Origin: Nematocida ironsii
Taxonomy: Eukaryota; Microsporidia
Reading direction: 5' to 3'
Length of the DNA: 64,000 bases
NCBI GenBank assembly: GCA_001642415.1
Contig: LTDK01000146.1
Location: 21,657 to 85,656 of the forward strand
The notes below the pieces were generated by a model that had not been told where the DNA came from, did not search any database, and worked only from the letters and a program-made list of their open reading frames with translations. The stretch's first letter is position 1. The number at the start of each line of letters is the position of its first letter. Shown piece by piece: positions 18,081 through 28,823 of this stretch. Position numbers and translations under genes: made by a program.

Positions 18081-19078
18081 AAATATTCAATAAAAAACTT
18101 AATTTTATTTCTACAATATAATAAGTATTTGCGGCCTGACAAATATATGCTTCAAATACATTTCCTATTATTATATGTGCTTTTAGTGCATTGTAATATA
18201 TGTATAGACTCTTATTTTATTTTAGGATTTCTAACATTATTGTATTTTGTTCATTCTTTTATTAAACTGCAGATGCTTAAACATATTTCTCTACCAAAAT
18301 ACTTATATTATTATAGCTCAAAATTTATGTGTAAATTGTTCTATTTCTGCATTGTTGATTCTGTTTAATTATTTTTAGGTTATATAATTTTGAGTTCTCT
18401 GCTTAGTGCATATTAATATGTTCTTATTAATTTATTTGTTATATTTCTCTCTTCACTAAAGTACATACAATATTTCAGGAGTTTAGCTGTTTATGTTCTC
18501 CTGTTGCAACTTTTATATACATACATATTAGTTGTGATTTGTAGAAAATATTTGGTTTTCTGTGTTCCTATGTAAATGCCGTCTAGGCATTTCTAATTTG
18601 TTTATCTTTTATGTGTTATTTATTTTCTGAAAGAATCCTGTATAGAAATAAAATTCATTTTATTTTACATATGTATACTTTCAGAAAATAAAATAAAGTT
18701 TAATTTAGTAACAGAATTAGAGAATGGTTAAAGAATGCCAAGAATAGAATAAGATTTTTATAAAGAACCAAATAAAGAAAGAGAATATTACAGAATAAAT
18801 AACAAGAACATACATTAATAAAGCATATACAGCACTATTGCTGTCAAAATATATCTAATCAAACTTATATTTATTCATTTAAAACATAGAGCATTAATAT
18901 AGTCTACGACAATATATACATGATTTCTTAAATTACCTACGCTAATTATATATACTAACATAGAGTAGTAAATCTGTATAATAAAGCAAATGTAGTTCTA
19001 AAAAATAAATTAGTTCATTTTATATGCTCCACTACTACTTTAGAATAGTAGTAGTGAAATATGAGGATCGGTATATAT
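18081..19078. other. AT-rich spacer with a nested inverted repeat
   Basis: No gene is supported; a 79-codon frame at 18129-18368 starts with TTG and is hydrophobic noise. The notable element is the nested inverted repeat at 18619-18692 (listed separately). The stretch from about 18700 to 18830 is strongly purine-rich on the plus strand. Confidence 0.4.
18619..18692. repeat. Nested inverted repeat (15-bp outer arms, 9-bp inner hairpin)
   Basis: The outer arms 18619-18633 and 18678-18692 are perfect reverse complements (TTTATTTTCTGAAAG against CTTTCAGAAAATAAA). Inside, 18646-18654 and 18657-18665 form a second perfect 9-bp hairpin with a 2-nt loop. This could fold as a cruciform or as a transcript hairpin. 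Confidence 0.7.
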
Positions 19079-20092
19079 CTAATGTATTTTTATACGGGAA
19101 GCTGCTGTTATATATTTGGTTATTTCGGTATAATTACTTGGAGCTGTAAATACATATGGTGTGGCATAGCAAACACCGCCCCAAAGAATCATGGACAATA
19201 CTGCGCGCGCACAAAGCATAAAAACAATACATGAATATCTATATTGCAAATAGCGAGTATAGACTACATCCTCACCATATTTATATATGCAGACTATAGT
19301 ATGAGATAGAATCACAGCTTTATGCCCAGAAAGCAGTAGCCCGGCCCCACTTAAAAGAAAAAGCACAGTGTAGGTTAGATCCTTATACAGATCGCTTGAA
19401 AACCCATTATTCATTAGCAACACAACCGCTTCTTTTATTTTATAGAAAATGAAGCTGAAAGTTGCTATTCCAAGAAGCATTAATATACATTTAATTACTT
19501 TTCTAGATTTAGAAGATCGTAGAGTAAAGTCCTCTTTGTAAAAATTGGAGGCCCAAATGTATTTAATTTCAGAAATAGAAGCAGCAATAGAAAGTATAAA
19601 AATTAAAACAATACCCAACATGTACTCATAGGCATAGTTAACTGATAATCCAAAAAGTATAATAAAACATACGATTGAAGTTATCAATAGAAAAAATGAG
19701 ATACTTACGAAAGAAACCTCATTAATAAACACAAATATGCCATCGCACACTATACTGCAATATTCCAGTAGTGAGAGCTTCTCTGGCTCATTGTTTATTG
19801 TGGTCGCTGGTAGAACTATTTGGACTTTTTTACGAGGGTTTTCGCAGGGCATTCTTTCAACTTCTTTGTTGCTGGCAGAGCAATCAGAATCTTTAAACTC
19901 TACTATGCATTCTGCAGGATTCTGGGATTTTTTCTCATCCATATTTTTTACTTGTATATTATAAAGCGGAATTTCTTCTGCATAGCTTGTACTGGGTTGT
20001 GGATTATCATAAATAGACTTATAGCAGGCTGCATAGTCTATGCTCGAATGATTATCATTATTCTTTTTGCTAAAAGTTTCTTCAGTTGGCAT
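19079..20092 (-). CDS. Hypothetical multi-pass membrane protein (337 aa)
   Basis: The first 110 residues are polar, with Ser, Asn, Lys and Cys. The rest contains five or six hydrophobic segments (roughly residues 125-148, 155-175, 200-222, 237-260, 262-280 and 290-312). The short loop between segments 3 and 4 is basic. It has no signal peptide, so the polar N-terminus probably stays cytosolic. No transporter signature is visible. A TTTCGGGTTATATA element lies at 20127-20141 in the gene's orientation, about 40-50 bp upstream of the ATG, a plausible promoter position. The architecture resembles the protein at 41773-42930, but I could not see sequence identity. Confidence 0.7.
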   Translation of the reverse strand: MPTEETFSKKNNDNHSSIDYAACYKSIYDNPQPSTSYAEEIPLYNIQVKNMDEKKSQNPAECIVEFKDSDCSASNKEVERMPCENPRKKVQIVLPATTINNEPEKLSLLEYCSIVCDGIFVFINEVSFVSISFFLLITSIVCFIILFGLSVNYAYEYMLGIVLIFILSIAASISEIKYIWASNFYKEDFTLRSSKSRKVIKCILMLLGIATFSFIFYKIKEAVVLLMNNGFSSDLYKDLTYTVLFLLSGAGLLLSGHKAVILSHTIVCIYKYGEDVVYTRYLQYRYSCIVFMLCARAVLSMILWGGVCYATPYVFTAPSNYTEITKYITAASRIKIH

Positions 20093-20126
20093 TTTTTCAA
20101 TTTAAAAGTTTTTTTTAAGATAAGAA

Positions 20127-20142
20127 TATATAACCCGAAATA
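20127..20142 (-). promoter_or_regulatory. TTTCGGGTTATATA element upstream of membrane protein gene
   Basis: On the minus strand this reads ATTTCGGGTTATATA, about 40-50 bp upstream of the ATG at 20092. The same core occurs in many intergenic regions of the window. The embedded TATATA could serve as a TATA-like box. Function is inferred from position only. Confidence 0.4.
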
Positions 20143-20325
20143 TTATACTGGCATTTAACAAAAATTTATTTAATCTGAAGGTAAGTCTGAAATTGGTAAT
20201 TTGTTTATTAATTGCATAGTGCAGGGGTTAAAATATTTCCTTAAAATATAGAAATTCTAAAATTTAATGTGACAGAAAAACTGTTCATTTTAATAAATAA
20301 TTTAGAATTTGGGATAATCATAATC

Positions 20326-20380
20326 TGTAAAGCATAAATAATATTTTATTTTAATAAATCATGGTTATATTACATAATTT
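20326..20380 (+). repeat. Dispersed AT-rich repeat, copy 1
   Basis: It shares the core GCATAAATAATATTTTA, continuing into TTTTAATAAATCATG, with copies near 48.2 and 60.8 kb. The right-hand part (after ATCATG) is degenerate here. All three copies have the same orientation and lie in spacers. Confidence 0.65.
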
Positions 20381-20612
20381 ATGTCAATTTAAACTACCAG
20401 CAAGCACTGCCCAATAAAAATACAGTTTATTATTAGATTAATATATTCAAAAAAACTGTCAACTATTTAGACTATTAGCTATGCATGGGCATGGAAAACC
20501 AATATATAGCTGAAAAGAGAGTGCTCTATAGATTACTGTATTTATGTAGCAAATCTATAGGTTTTAAGATTTTGAATTGTAATGAAATAGGAATATTCAT
20601 AAATACTAAAAT

Positions 20613-23600
20613 TTATTCGGGTTTCTCTTCACTTGCAAGTATCTGCCGAGGTTCTGGCCTTTCAATAAGTTTTCTTGCGCTTAGCTCAAGCTCAAGCCGT
20701 CTTATTTCAAGAAGACACTCCTTTTCCTTGCCGTGAAGACTTGAAAGGGACTCTTCCAGCCTACTTAGTTCAGTAATGCGCGCAGATTCTTTTAATCTTG
20801 CTTCTTTTAGTGCACTTTCTGCTCTAGCAAGAGACTCTTTTAGCATTTGTGCTTCTCTCCTACATCTGTCTGTTTCTGCTTTTTCTTTGGATATTTGAGA
20901 ATTCACTGCATGAATTTTTTTTATTAGATCAGCACATGCACTCTCCTTTTCCTCTGTGCATTTTTGAATCTCTTCTCTGGCAGAGAATAGTTTTGTCTGC
21001 AGGTGATCTTTCTCCTGCTGAATAAGAAGAAGGCTTGTATTTGCCCTTTCTTTTTCTTTCACTTCTCTTTCAAGCGCTCTCTTTTCTGACTGAAGGACCT
21101 TCTTTTCTTTCTGCCAGGCTATTTCTGCATGCTCGTGTCTTTCTCGTTGCTCGTACAGCTCGGTTTCTACCTCTTCGAGCAGCTTTTCCTTTTCCTGGGT
21201 GAGTGCCTGTATCTGAGAAATTGCCCGGCTTAAAGACTGCTCGTTTTCTCTCAGATTAGATAGTGCTCGGGTTAGCTGTTGCTGCGCTTTAGACGCACAG
21301 GAATTGGACAGAACTAGATCATTCGAAAGGCTTCTTATTTCTGCTTTGTATAATGAGATAACATCCATAGAAAGGGTAACTTCATCGGAAAGAGATACTA
21401 CGCTCTGAATAAGCTCATCCACACGGCGAAGTGAGTTCCTTAACTCATTTATGATTAAACTATGCATTCTATCACGCTTTTCTGTTTCCACACCAGATGT
21501 GTGCTCTTTCTTTTGCAGCTTATCGAAAAGAGCAGCCATCTGTTTCTTTGAGTCAGCTAAGTTCTGCACCATTTCCAGCTCCTGGTCCTTTCTGGCAGCA
21601 AGTTCCTTAAGAAGTGCTCTGCTTCGCTGCTTCTCCTCCTTCATTTGTTCTTGGATGCTTTCTAGTTGCGCCTTCATGTCGCTTGCCAACTCCTCTGATT
21701 GGTGTAGCTTAATCTGGCTCTGTGTGGCAGCTTGCTGTAGTTTTTTAATTTCTGTATCCATCTTCTGTTTATCTGAAATCATTGTTCCAAGCCTTTCATC
21801 AATGAGGTCAATATATTCGGCCTTTAATTCTTCATACTCCTTCTGTCTAACACTGGATCTTTCTTTCTCGTGTTCAAGCTCTTTCTGAAGTCGAATTAAC
21901 TCCTCTTTATTCTCTTTTGGAGGCACAACTATTGTAGGCGGCGCTGGTGAAGAAACTGCAGACTTTTTAAAGGCTTCGTTTAATTTGTGCAACTTCTCTT
22001 TTTCAAAGTTTAACAGTGACTGGAGTCTCTCAATCTCTCCCTCGCTCTTTCTTAAAGAAATTTCTCCTTTGTATCTAAGAGATTCAGTTACTTTGATTTC
22101 ATTTTGCAAGTCTTCAAACTCAGCAGACAGTTTCTTATTCTTTTCACACGCCGAGTCTCTTTCTTGCGCAAGAATGTCCCTCTCCTGCTCAACTAATTCA
22201 ATTCGACCACTTGCATCGTGTAGCTGCTTCTGCAGTGACTTATTCTTGTCTAGAGACTCGCTGTAAAGTACTTTTATCTCTGCAAGCTCTGAAAGAAGCT
22301 TTTTTGTCACTTCAGAGGCTGCATCCTTTCTTGCCTGCTCCACCTTCACCTCAAGCCCTTCAATTACTTTCTTCATTTCGTTTGCCTGTGTGTAGTGCTT
22401 ATTAGATGCCTTCTGGGCTGCTGCTAATTCATCTTTCAGATCCTGGGCCCTTTTCTCTACATCAGTTCTTTCTATCTCGGCAAGGGTTTTCTTCTTTTCG
22501 CTCTGTGCAAGCGCCTTCTGTATCTCCTGCATTGACAGAGAGTATTCAGACTCCAAAGAGTTGATTTTATCAAGTAGTTCCTGAATTTGTTCGTTTTGCC
22601 GTGCAATCTTTATATCTCGCTCCTTAATCTCATCCTCGGTCTTTCTTACCTCCAAGAGAGGGCGTACTTTCATGCAAAGCTTCCACCAAGACCAATTTCG
22701 AACTGCTGCATATATCTTTATGTTCTTCTGGATAAGAGACACTGCGTCCTCTTTCTTCTTTCTTATCTTATCCAAATTTTCATTCAAAAGAATTCGCAGT
22801 CGTTTCTGTAGCTCGACAATAACTCCAGATATTTTAGCATTTCGGTGATCTTCTAGATCAGCCAGCACTCCTTGCCTCAAGAACAGCCGAGTTCTTCCTA
22901 GCTTAAATAAGCTTGAAGGAACGCAGAGCTCACTTAACAGCGCAACTGCACCTTTCTCAGATGGTGGAACATGCTCTTTCCCTGCCCTTGATAAAAGCGC
23001 ATATCTTTGCGTAAACTCTCTGAACTCAATTCTTGTAGGAAAGCCCTGCCGAGAAATTCTGACACCTTCCAAAACACCATTACATCGAAGCTGATGAAGC
23101 ACCCGCGCATCTTCAAACATCAGTGCTTTTTTCTCGCGATTTGGAAGAATGCACCGAACAAAGTGTGGGTTGGTGGTATAAAGCATCTTTAGCAGGCCGG
23201 CTAGCTGTTCTTTATGGCTCTGCGCAACTGTTCGGAACCGCGTAGCAGCTAGTCCTGAGCGGATAGATGGCATAGGCAATGGACCTTTGGGACCAAGCAT
23301 AAGAGAAGCAATGTCTTCGTCTAATGGGTCCTTGTTTTTAGATATCCACCCATCTTCATTATACTTTACTTTGCCTGCGTAGTGCTCAACCTCAAATCCA
23401 CCGCGTACTTTGGGAACAGAGAACTTTTCATGCTTACTCCATGATCTGGAGATTTTATCCAGAAGCCGCTCCCCGCTGCCGCCTGGCACTACACACTCTT
23501 CGTCTAGCAGAGAAAATATCCCGGTTCCTGATGTTTCCAAAAGATCAATTGTAGGCTGCAGGTCTAGACCAAAGTCAATTACATTCCATTCGAGCCCTTC

Positions 23601-25049
23601 TTTAAGGTATACTTCTTGCTCAAGAATAAACATCCTATGGTTAAAGAACTGCTGCAGCTTTTCATTTGTATAGTTTATACAAAGCTGCTCAAATCCATTA
23701 TTTTCAAGTATCTCAAATCCAGCAATGTCCAGCACTCCAATATAAGACTGTGCTGGTGCCTTAGACTGGAGTGATATGTTAACTAGTGAGACAATCCAGT
23801 TAAAAAGCCTTTCATACAGCACTTTGCAGAGTGATGAAACAGTAAAAGAAGCCTCTTCTGGCGTTCTTCCATGCACAACCACCTCGTGCCCAGCCTGTAT
23901 CTTTGGATACAGCAGGGTTTCCTTCAGCTGCTTTCCATCCACCCCCAGTAGCTCTGCAGCTATTTTCAGCTCATCTGCACATTCTTTAGATACATCAACA
24001 TACTTCCCAGCATATTCAAAGCAAACCTCACCTAAATGAATAATAGCAGCTAGTGCTTTAAATATCTTAATCTTGTTCTCCTCTGTAAAGCCTAGGATGC
24101 CCATGGACTTGTGTATTGCTTCAATTGAGATGTTTTGGCCTTCCGTTTCGCTGATTATTCTATATGCTTTATTCCTCTCAAGGTGTAAAGAATCTAGTGT
24201 GCTCTGATCAGCCTGCTTGGTCAACGCATAGAATACATGGTAGTTTCTTTCTCCGCGAGCCTGGCTTGTCACACGAGATGATTCAAGCAGATACCTTTCA
24301 ACAAACGCACCAACTATTTCTCCATTTACTCCAAATTCAATCTTAATAAATTTACCAAATCGAGAACTATTGTCATTCTTCTCTGTTCGTGCATTACCAA
24401 AGGCTTCCAGTAGCGGATTGGTGTAGATGAGCCTCTCCTCCAGTATGCTTGCGCCCTGTGACAGCTCGCCACTCACCTTGGTCAGAAAAGCAATTGCATG
24501 CTTTGTGTTCTCTGTCTTACCTGCTCCAGACTCTCCTGTTATAAGAATGGTCTGTGGAGTGCGCGTATTCCTCATCAGATGGTATGCTTCCCCAGCAACT
24601 GCATATATGTGGGGAGGTGCATCTTCTCTCTTGTATACCGAAGAATACTTCTCCACAAACTCCTTTGTGTATATTGGCAAGTTTTTGTATGGGTTCACTG
24701 CAACTAAAAAGAGCCCAGAATACGTGTATTGCATCCCAGCAAAGTATCTTTGCTTTAAATTGTGGAGTATGCTTGGCTCATTAAGGTACGAAAGATGCGC
24801 CATGTTGTCTACAAGATCAAACTTTGATGGGTTCGCCTTTTGGACGCTCTTCCACTTAACTTTAAATCTTTTTTCCCCCAAAGCTATCTCCCCTTCATCC
24901 TGATCCTCTGCAATAACCTTGCCTAGGTGATACTCTTCGTTTGAGTCCATCCACCAAACTAACTTCTCTGCTGAACTATGCGGATCCATTCTTCTGCAAA
25001 TCTCTTCAGATTCGCTCTCTCTCTTTGTTTTTGTTTCTCCCTTATTCAT
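20613..25049 (-). CDS. Class II myosin heavy chain
   Basis: This is a conventional myosin with an N-terminal SH3-like region (about residues 20-75), a motor domain and one neck region. The P-loop GESGAGKT is at residues 172-179 and switch II is DIAGFE. The relay and actin-binding loops are present, along with the converter motif LRCNGVLEGVRISRQGFP. The neck ends in NWSWWKLCMKVRPLLEV, as in class II myosins. About 640 residues of coiled-coil tail follow. It should slide actin filaments, for example in cytokinesis. The frame is open further upstream to a TTG at 25100, but the first ATG is at 25049, giving 1,478 residues; a second ATG is 20 codons later. The tail is shorter than that of typical myosin II (about 1,000-1,100 residues). 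Confidence 0.93.
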   Translation of the reverse strand: MNKGETKTKRESESEEICRRMDPHSSAEKLVWWMDSNEEYHLGKVIAEDQDEGEIALGEKRFKVKWKSVQKANPSKFDLVDNMAHLSYLNEPSILHNLKQRYFAGMQYTYSGLFLVAVNPYKNLPIYTKEFVEKYSSVYKREDAPPHIYAVAGEAYHLMRNTRTPQTILITGESGAGKTENTKHAIAFLTKVSGELSQGASILEERLIYTNPLLEAFGNARTEKNDNSSRFGKFIKIEFGVNGEIVGAFVERYLLESSRVTSQARGERNYHVFYALTKQADQSTLDSLHLERNKAYRIISETEGQNISIEAIHKSMGILGFTEENKIKIFKALAAIIHLGEVCFEYAGKYVDVSKECADELKIAAELLGVDGKQLKETLLYPKIQAGHEVVVHGRTPEEASFTVSSLCKVLYERLFNWIVSLVNISLQSKAPAQSYIGVLDIAGFEILENNGFEQLCINYTNEKLQQFFNHRMFILEQEVYLKEGLEWNVIDFGLDLQPTIDLLETSGTGIFSLLDEECVVPGGSGERLLDKISRSWSKHEKFSVPKVRGGFEVEHYAGKVKYNEDGWISKNKDPLDEDIASLMLGPKGPLPMPSIRSGLAATRFRTVAQSHKEQLAGLLKMLYTTNPHFVRCILPNREKKALMFEDARVLHQLRCNGVLEGVRISRQGFPTRIEFREFTQRYALLSRAGKEHVPPSEKGAVALLSELCVPSSLFKLGRTRLFLRQGVLADLEDHRNAKISGVIVELQKRLRILLNENLDKIRKKKEDAVSLIQKNIKIYAAVRNWSWWKLCMKVRPLLEVRKTEDEIKERDIKIARQNEQIQELLDKINSLESEYSLSMQEIQKALAQSEKKKTLAEIERTDVEKRAQDLKDELAAAQKASNKHYTQANEMKKVIEGLEVKVEQARKDAASEVTKKLLSELAEIKVLYSESLDKNKSLQKQLHDASGRIELVEQERDILAQERDSACEKNKKLSAEFEDLQNEIKVTESLRYKGEISLRKSEGEIERLQSLLNFEKEKLHKLNEAFKKSAVSSPAPPTIVVPPKENKEELIRLQKELEHEKERSSVRQKEYEELKAEYIDLIDERLGTMISDKQKMDTEIKKLQQAATQSQIKLHQSEELASDMKAQLESIQEQMKEEKQRSRALLKELAARKDQELEMVQNLADSKKQMAALFDKLQKKEHTSGVETEKRDRMHSLIINELRNSLRRVDELIQSVVSLSDEVTLSMDVISLYKAEIRSLSNDLVLSNSCASKAQQQLTRALSNLRENEQSLSRAISQIQALTQEKEKLLEEVETELYEQRERHEHAEIAWQKEKKVLQSEKRALEREVKEKERANTSLLLIQQEKDHLQTKLFSAREEIQKCTEEKESACADLIKKIHAVNSQISKEKAETDRCRREAQMLKESLARAESALKEARLKESARITELSRLEESLSSLHGKEKECLLEIRRLELELSARKLIERPEPRQILASEEKPE

Positions 25050-25923
25050 AAAGATTTTCAGCAAATTTCTTTTTTTAAATACTTTGAGAAGAACTTCCAA
25101 GCAGATCTAAAATATTAAAAATAGAATAAAAACATAAATATTCCCATAGAAGAATTTACAGAAAGTGCACAACTGCAAAAAACACGGTGATAGAAAACAA
25201 TAAAGCACAGCTCAATTAATAAAGAAACACACAAATACCCAGCAAGCATTACTTACTTAGAACTATCTGTAATATATTTAGGACTATAATATGCTCAGGC
25301 TTATTTGTTTTTGCATATATTTATGAGATATATTATATACCAATCATAATGATGTGTGCAGCTGAGCCTTAAGGCATGCATTGCTTTAGTGGATAAGGCC
25401 TGCTTTATGAGAATGTACTTTAGAATAAATAATTCTAGAATATTTTAAATAAGGATAGAATGCTTAAGTTATACAGAAGGATATTCTAATAGTTCTTAAA
25501 GTGTTCTAATAGTTGAATTTTAAAATATTTCTTGTCGGCCCTCTTATTTATGTAGAAAAAGCATAGCAATTATAGATACTTGAATGTACTGCCTGGTATA
25601 TATGAAATTGAACTTAATCATATTTAGATAAAAGTGGCTAGAAAATTACCCAAATGGCTCAGAGCATGTTGGGCTATATATGTGGTGTTGATATTCTGCT
25701 CCTCTCGGCAATATGAACATAAATGAAATTATTTAAGGCATCTTTTTATTAGAATATCAATTTATGGTTATATATTGCATTACATAGTAGTCTTTATGTG
25801 AGTTGTTGTGTGCTTAGACTATATGCATTTATTGCGCAATACATGGATATACAGACAAAATATACATAGTGGTGTATTTTCGATTATACTATCTAGAATT
25901 TCTTGCTTCAGATAATAGTATCT
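25050..25923. other. AT-rich spacer, nothing recognised
   Basis: The spacer separates the myosin start from the end of the Ada2 gene, both on the minus strand. I see only short direct similarities (GTTCTTAAAGTGTTCTAATAG near 25.5 kb) and no frame or RNA structure worth naming. Confidence 0.4.
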
Positions 25924-27030
25924 CTACCCAGGCGCGGTGTTTTGTGGTTTGTTTGGCGCTGGTTCAATCCATTTATTTTGTATAAAGTAGTTTAATATTT
26001 GAGAGAGTTTTTGTTCTGTGAGCCCCTGGAACCATTTTAAAATGTGCTTCTTCTCTACTTTTGTTACTGACTTATATAATATAGCAGCCTCTTTTAGGGA
26101 GTAGTATACTGTGATTGGAATTGATATCATATTGCAGAATGCCTGCTCTCTCTCAGATAAAAACCGCATGGCCAGCTCATCAGTTATTGCTGTTGTCTGC
26201 TTGGCATGCGCCTCTTCTTTCTTTGGGGCATCGTCTTGATACATATCAGTTATTTTTTTTCTTAGCTGTGCCTCTAGGTATAATCCTTTAAAAAGGTCTA
26301 GATACTCTTTCTTTGTAAGCATTTTTAATAAAGGTTTCATTTTTGTTAGTAGCTCCCGGCCTTCTGCACACAGTGATCGCTCTCCAAGTGAGTGCTGCTT
26401 TGCTGATAAGAGCCCTTTGTTGAAAATTAAACTACGGAATACTTTTCTCTGCTGTAGCACATTTCTATAAGACTCTAGAAGAACTTCCTTTGTTTCTTTT
26501 TCTAAAAGCGTGTCTGTCTTTGAAAAAGAAATTTCTTTAATAAGCAGCTCTGCTTCGTTTGAATACTCCACCTCAAAGTCTTGCCGCAGTGGCATGTATC
26601 CTGATATTTCCTGCGATAATGGAAGACTTTGCACATTTTGGACTGCTTCTCCTTCCAGCTCTTCTGAGTCTTTTTGCGCAAAGATGTCCACAAAGTGCTC
26701 CTTTACTTCTTGCGGTGTCTTTCTCCCCACATACGCTGCTATATCATTCCAATTCCCAATACCATGCATAATTAGCCCATCAACAAATAAAAGTTCTTCT
26801 ATCATTTGCCATCCTGCGGTATCTGCCTCAAATAAAAGACTTTTTATTACTCGATATTTATGCGTGTAATCATGCGTTCTTATGTGCGTTCGCTGTATGA
26901 CACACAGCGGGCATATGTCAATGCAGCACTGTACACACTGAATCCACATCATTTCGGTAATATTCATAAGACATCCATCACACCGAATCAAACACGCATT
27001 TCCATGGGACTGTGAATGTGTTACAACCAT
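25924..27030 (-). CDS. ada2: Ada2-like transcriptional adaptor
   Basis: Ada2 is a subunit of SAGA-type histone acetyltransferase complexes and stimulates Gcn5. The N-terminus is a ZZ zinc finger (about residues 13-60, with CDGC, CVQC, CPLC and His ligands). A SANT/Myb domain follows at residues 68-116 (W..IEELLFVDGLIMHGIGNWNDIAAYVGRK pattern). The Ada2 hallmark DFEVEYSNEAELLI lies near residue 158. The C-terminal 90 residues form a helical domain in the position of the SWIRM domain. At 368 residues it is a little shorter than yeast Ada2 (434). The start is the ATG at 27030; antisense frames over it are shadows. Confidence 0.88.
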   Translation of the reverse strand: MVVTHSQSHGNACLIRCDGCLMNITEMMWIQCVQCCIDICPLCVIQRTHIRTHDYTHKYRVIKSLLFEADTAGWQMIEELLFVDGLIMHGIGNWNDIAAYVGRKTPQEVKEHFVDIFAQKDSEELEGEAVQNVQSLPLSQEISGYMPLRQDFEVEYSNEAELLIKEISFSKTDTLLEKETKEVLLESYRNVLQQRKVFRSLIFNKGLLSAKQHSLGERSLCAEGRELLTKMKPLLKMLTKKEYLDLFKGLYLEAQLRKKITDMYQDDAPKKEEAHAKQTTAITDELAMRFLSEREQAFCNMISIPITVYYSLKEAAILYKSVTKVEKKHILKWFQGLTEQKLSQILNYFIQNKWIEPAPNKPQNTAPG

Positions 27031-27898
27031 TGAAAATTTAAAATAAAACGAAAGACATAATAAAAATGAAAATAGAAATCCTCAATATAAAGGATAATTT
27101 TCATTGAAAGATAAAAGAATTAAGTAAAATAAAAGGCATATTTTTCCAGAGGCTATGTTATAGCATTATATATTCGAATTTTATGTAAGATAAATTAATT
27201 ATTGCGTAATTAGAATATGTACGCACCGTGCTTACACACAGGCCAATTACAAAAATTAAACAACTAGAAAGTTTCTTTAGGAAAATATCCAAAAAGCTTA
27301 AATTTATATGAAATATTTCTAATTGAAAGAGTAGCATTTGCCTAAATAAGCAAATTATTCTACTACTATTCTATTGTATATTGCCCTACTAAAAAAATAG
27401 TCATGGTTTTATTAAGAAAGACCACAAACAACGGCGAAGTATTTCATTATATCGGATATTCCCGCATTTCTTAGATCAAAAAACATATCGGATATTGTTA
27501 TCTGTTTCCAGTGTATAGAGTATATTTTTTGATATTTACATATTTTAAATTGATCTAGTTTACTAGCATTGATATATTTAGCAATTCTTGCACGTTTCTA
27601 GTATTTCTATTAAATGATAAAAATTATGTAGTATTTCTGCTTGTTTTTAGGTAAAGAGGAAAATTTTCAATTTTAGAATATATACATTTCTGTAGGCATT
27701 TTACTTACACATTATAAATATTTTATTCACTATACCGCAGAATAAGTTGAAGCATAAAGAGAAATGCAAGGATCTATTAATGAAAATAAGTAGTTAAAAA
27801 TCGTGAAAAAACACACTGTACATAAAATATTTTTATAAACTATTCAATAGACACACTATGGCACCTTATATGATCCTAAGTTTATTCAATCTTTTCAT
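27031..27898. other. AT-rich spacer with paired ATATCGGATATT sites
   Basis: No gene is seen. Two copies of ATATCGGATATT occur at 27449-27460 and 27485-27496, 36 bp apart; each is an inverted repeat around a central G. Meaning unknown. Confidence 0.4.
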
Positions 27899-28438
27899 CT
27901 ATTTGGCAAGGCTTTTTATAATTTCAGCCAGCCTTTCTTGTGATTTGCTTGTTATATGTGGCCCATCCTTTGATATCTGTGATATAATAGAGGGATCCTC
28001 ACCAGATGCCTTAATTTCTGCAGAAAAGTTGCTTAGTGTGTTGTTTAATATTGTAAACAGAAAAACAATCCCATTCACGGCCTCTGGCTTGTCTTTGTAT
28101 AAATTCATGCATTTTTTTATAACGCCACATCTTAAAAGCTCTTTTGCAACCGGCTCTACGTTCTGTGCAATATATCCTAGCATCCTACACACATCATCCT
28201 CTACATCAGGCACGCTTATAAGATCAGTACAATCGCTCAGCATCTTAAAAGTAGAAGCTGCGGTTGAAATATCCTGCTTAACAAGAATGGCTTCAAGCCC
28301 TTCAATGTATTCTTTTTTGATTTCTACTGTGTTATTGGGACTTTTTATATTGTTTATGTGCACGGTTACTGCGTATTTATATGGATCAACAAAGATTTCT
28401 GCCATTTCTTTGTCGTATTCTGCGTTCTTTTCTTCCAT
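27899..28438 (-). CDS. Fes1/HspBP1-like Hsp70 nucleotide exchange factor
   Basis: The 179-residue product is all helical. It has an armadillo-like core in which DVCRMLGYIAQNVEPVAKELLRCGV (quoted here only in outline, about residues 78-104) resembles the Fes1/HspBP1 repeat around 'LIGT..QNN...Q..vl..G'. Fes1 family proteins release ADP from cytosolic Hsp70. Typical Fes1 is 290 residues, so this would be a reduced version with fewer repeats. The competing plus-strand frame at 27858-28493 is longer but has the Ser/Phe/Cys-rich composition of an antisense shadow, while the minus frame is Lys/Glu/Asp-balanced. Confidence in the reading frame is higher than in the family name. Confidence 0.5.
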   Translation of the reverse strand: MEEKNAEYDKEMAEIFVDPYKYAVTVHINNIKSPNNTVEIKKEYIEGLEAILVKQDISTAASTFKMLSDCTDLISVPDVEDDVCRMLGYIAQNVEPVAKELLRCGVIKKCMNLYKDKPEAVNGIVFLFTILNNTLSNFSAEIKASGEDPSIISQISKDGPHITSKSQERLAEIIKSLAK

Positions 28439-28823
28439 TTTATTTTTGTATAAAATACAAAGTATAAGTATTTATTTCTTCCTCCATGCATAAACTGCCA
28501 TCACTTGTGAGCATTTAAGAAAATATATAAATTATGAGTATGGCAACTTAAAACTGCTGTGCACTGTATTATTCTAGTTTTATCTCCACAGACAGCTGTC
28601 TGCTGTGAGTAGTGTCTAATATATTTATTTGCAACACTAGCCTATTAGTTCATATATTAGCACATTGCCTTTCCTATATATTAATTTAATGTAAGTGGAG
28701 TTCTTGCTGTATTTTCTATTTCGTTCAATATAGCCAGAAATTTCTGGGTATGTGCCATATAACTACCTAGTTAATATGTTTGGCATGCGTTATTACTAAA
28801 GAAATATGATTATTTTAATTTAT
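28439..28823. other. Spacer, nothing recognised
   Basis: AT-rich DNA between the start of the Fes1-like gene and the end of the ADAM gene. No frame, repeat or RNA structure was found. Confidence 0.4.

Larger units (their letters stand above)
20093..20612. other. Spacer with promoter-like motif and dispersed repeat copy 1
   Basis: No gene is supported. It contains the TTTCGGGTTATATA element next to the upstream gene and one copy of the dispersed repeat at 20326-20380. Confidence 0.5.

Noticed and set aside
18129..18368. 79-codon hydrophobic plus-strand frame
   Set aside because: It starts with TTG, and its composition follows the T-rich strand of the spacer.
27858..28493. 211-codon plus-strand frame opposite the Fes1-like gene
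   Set aside because: Ser/Phe/Leu/Cys-rich antisense-type composition; the minus-strand frame has balanced charges and a family-like repeat.
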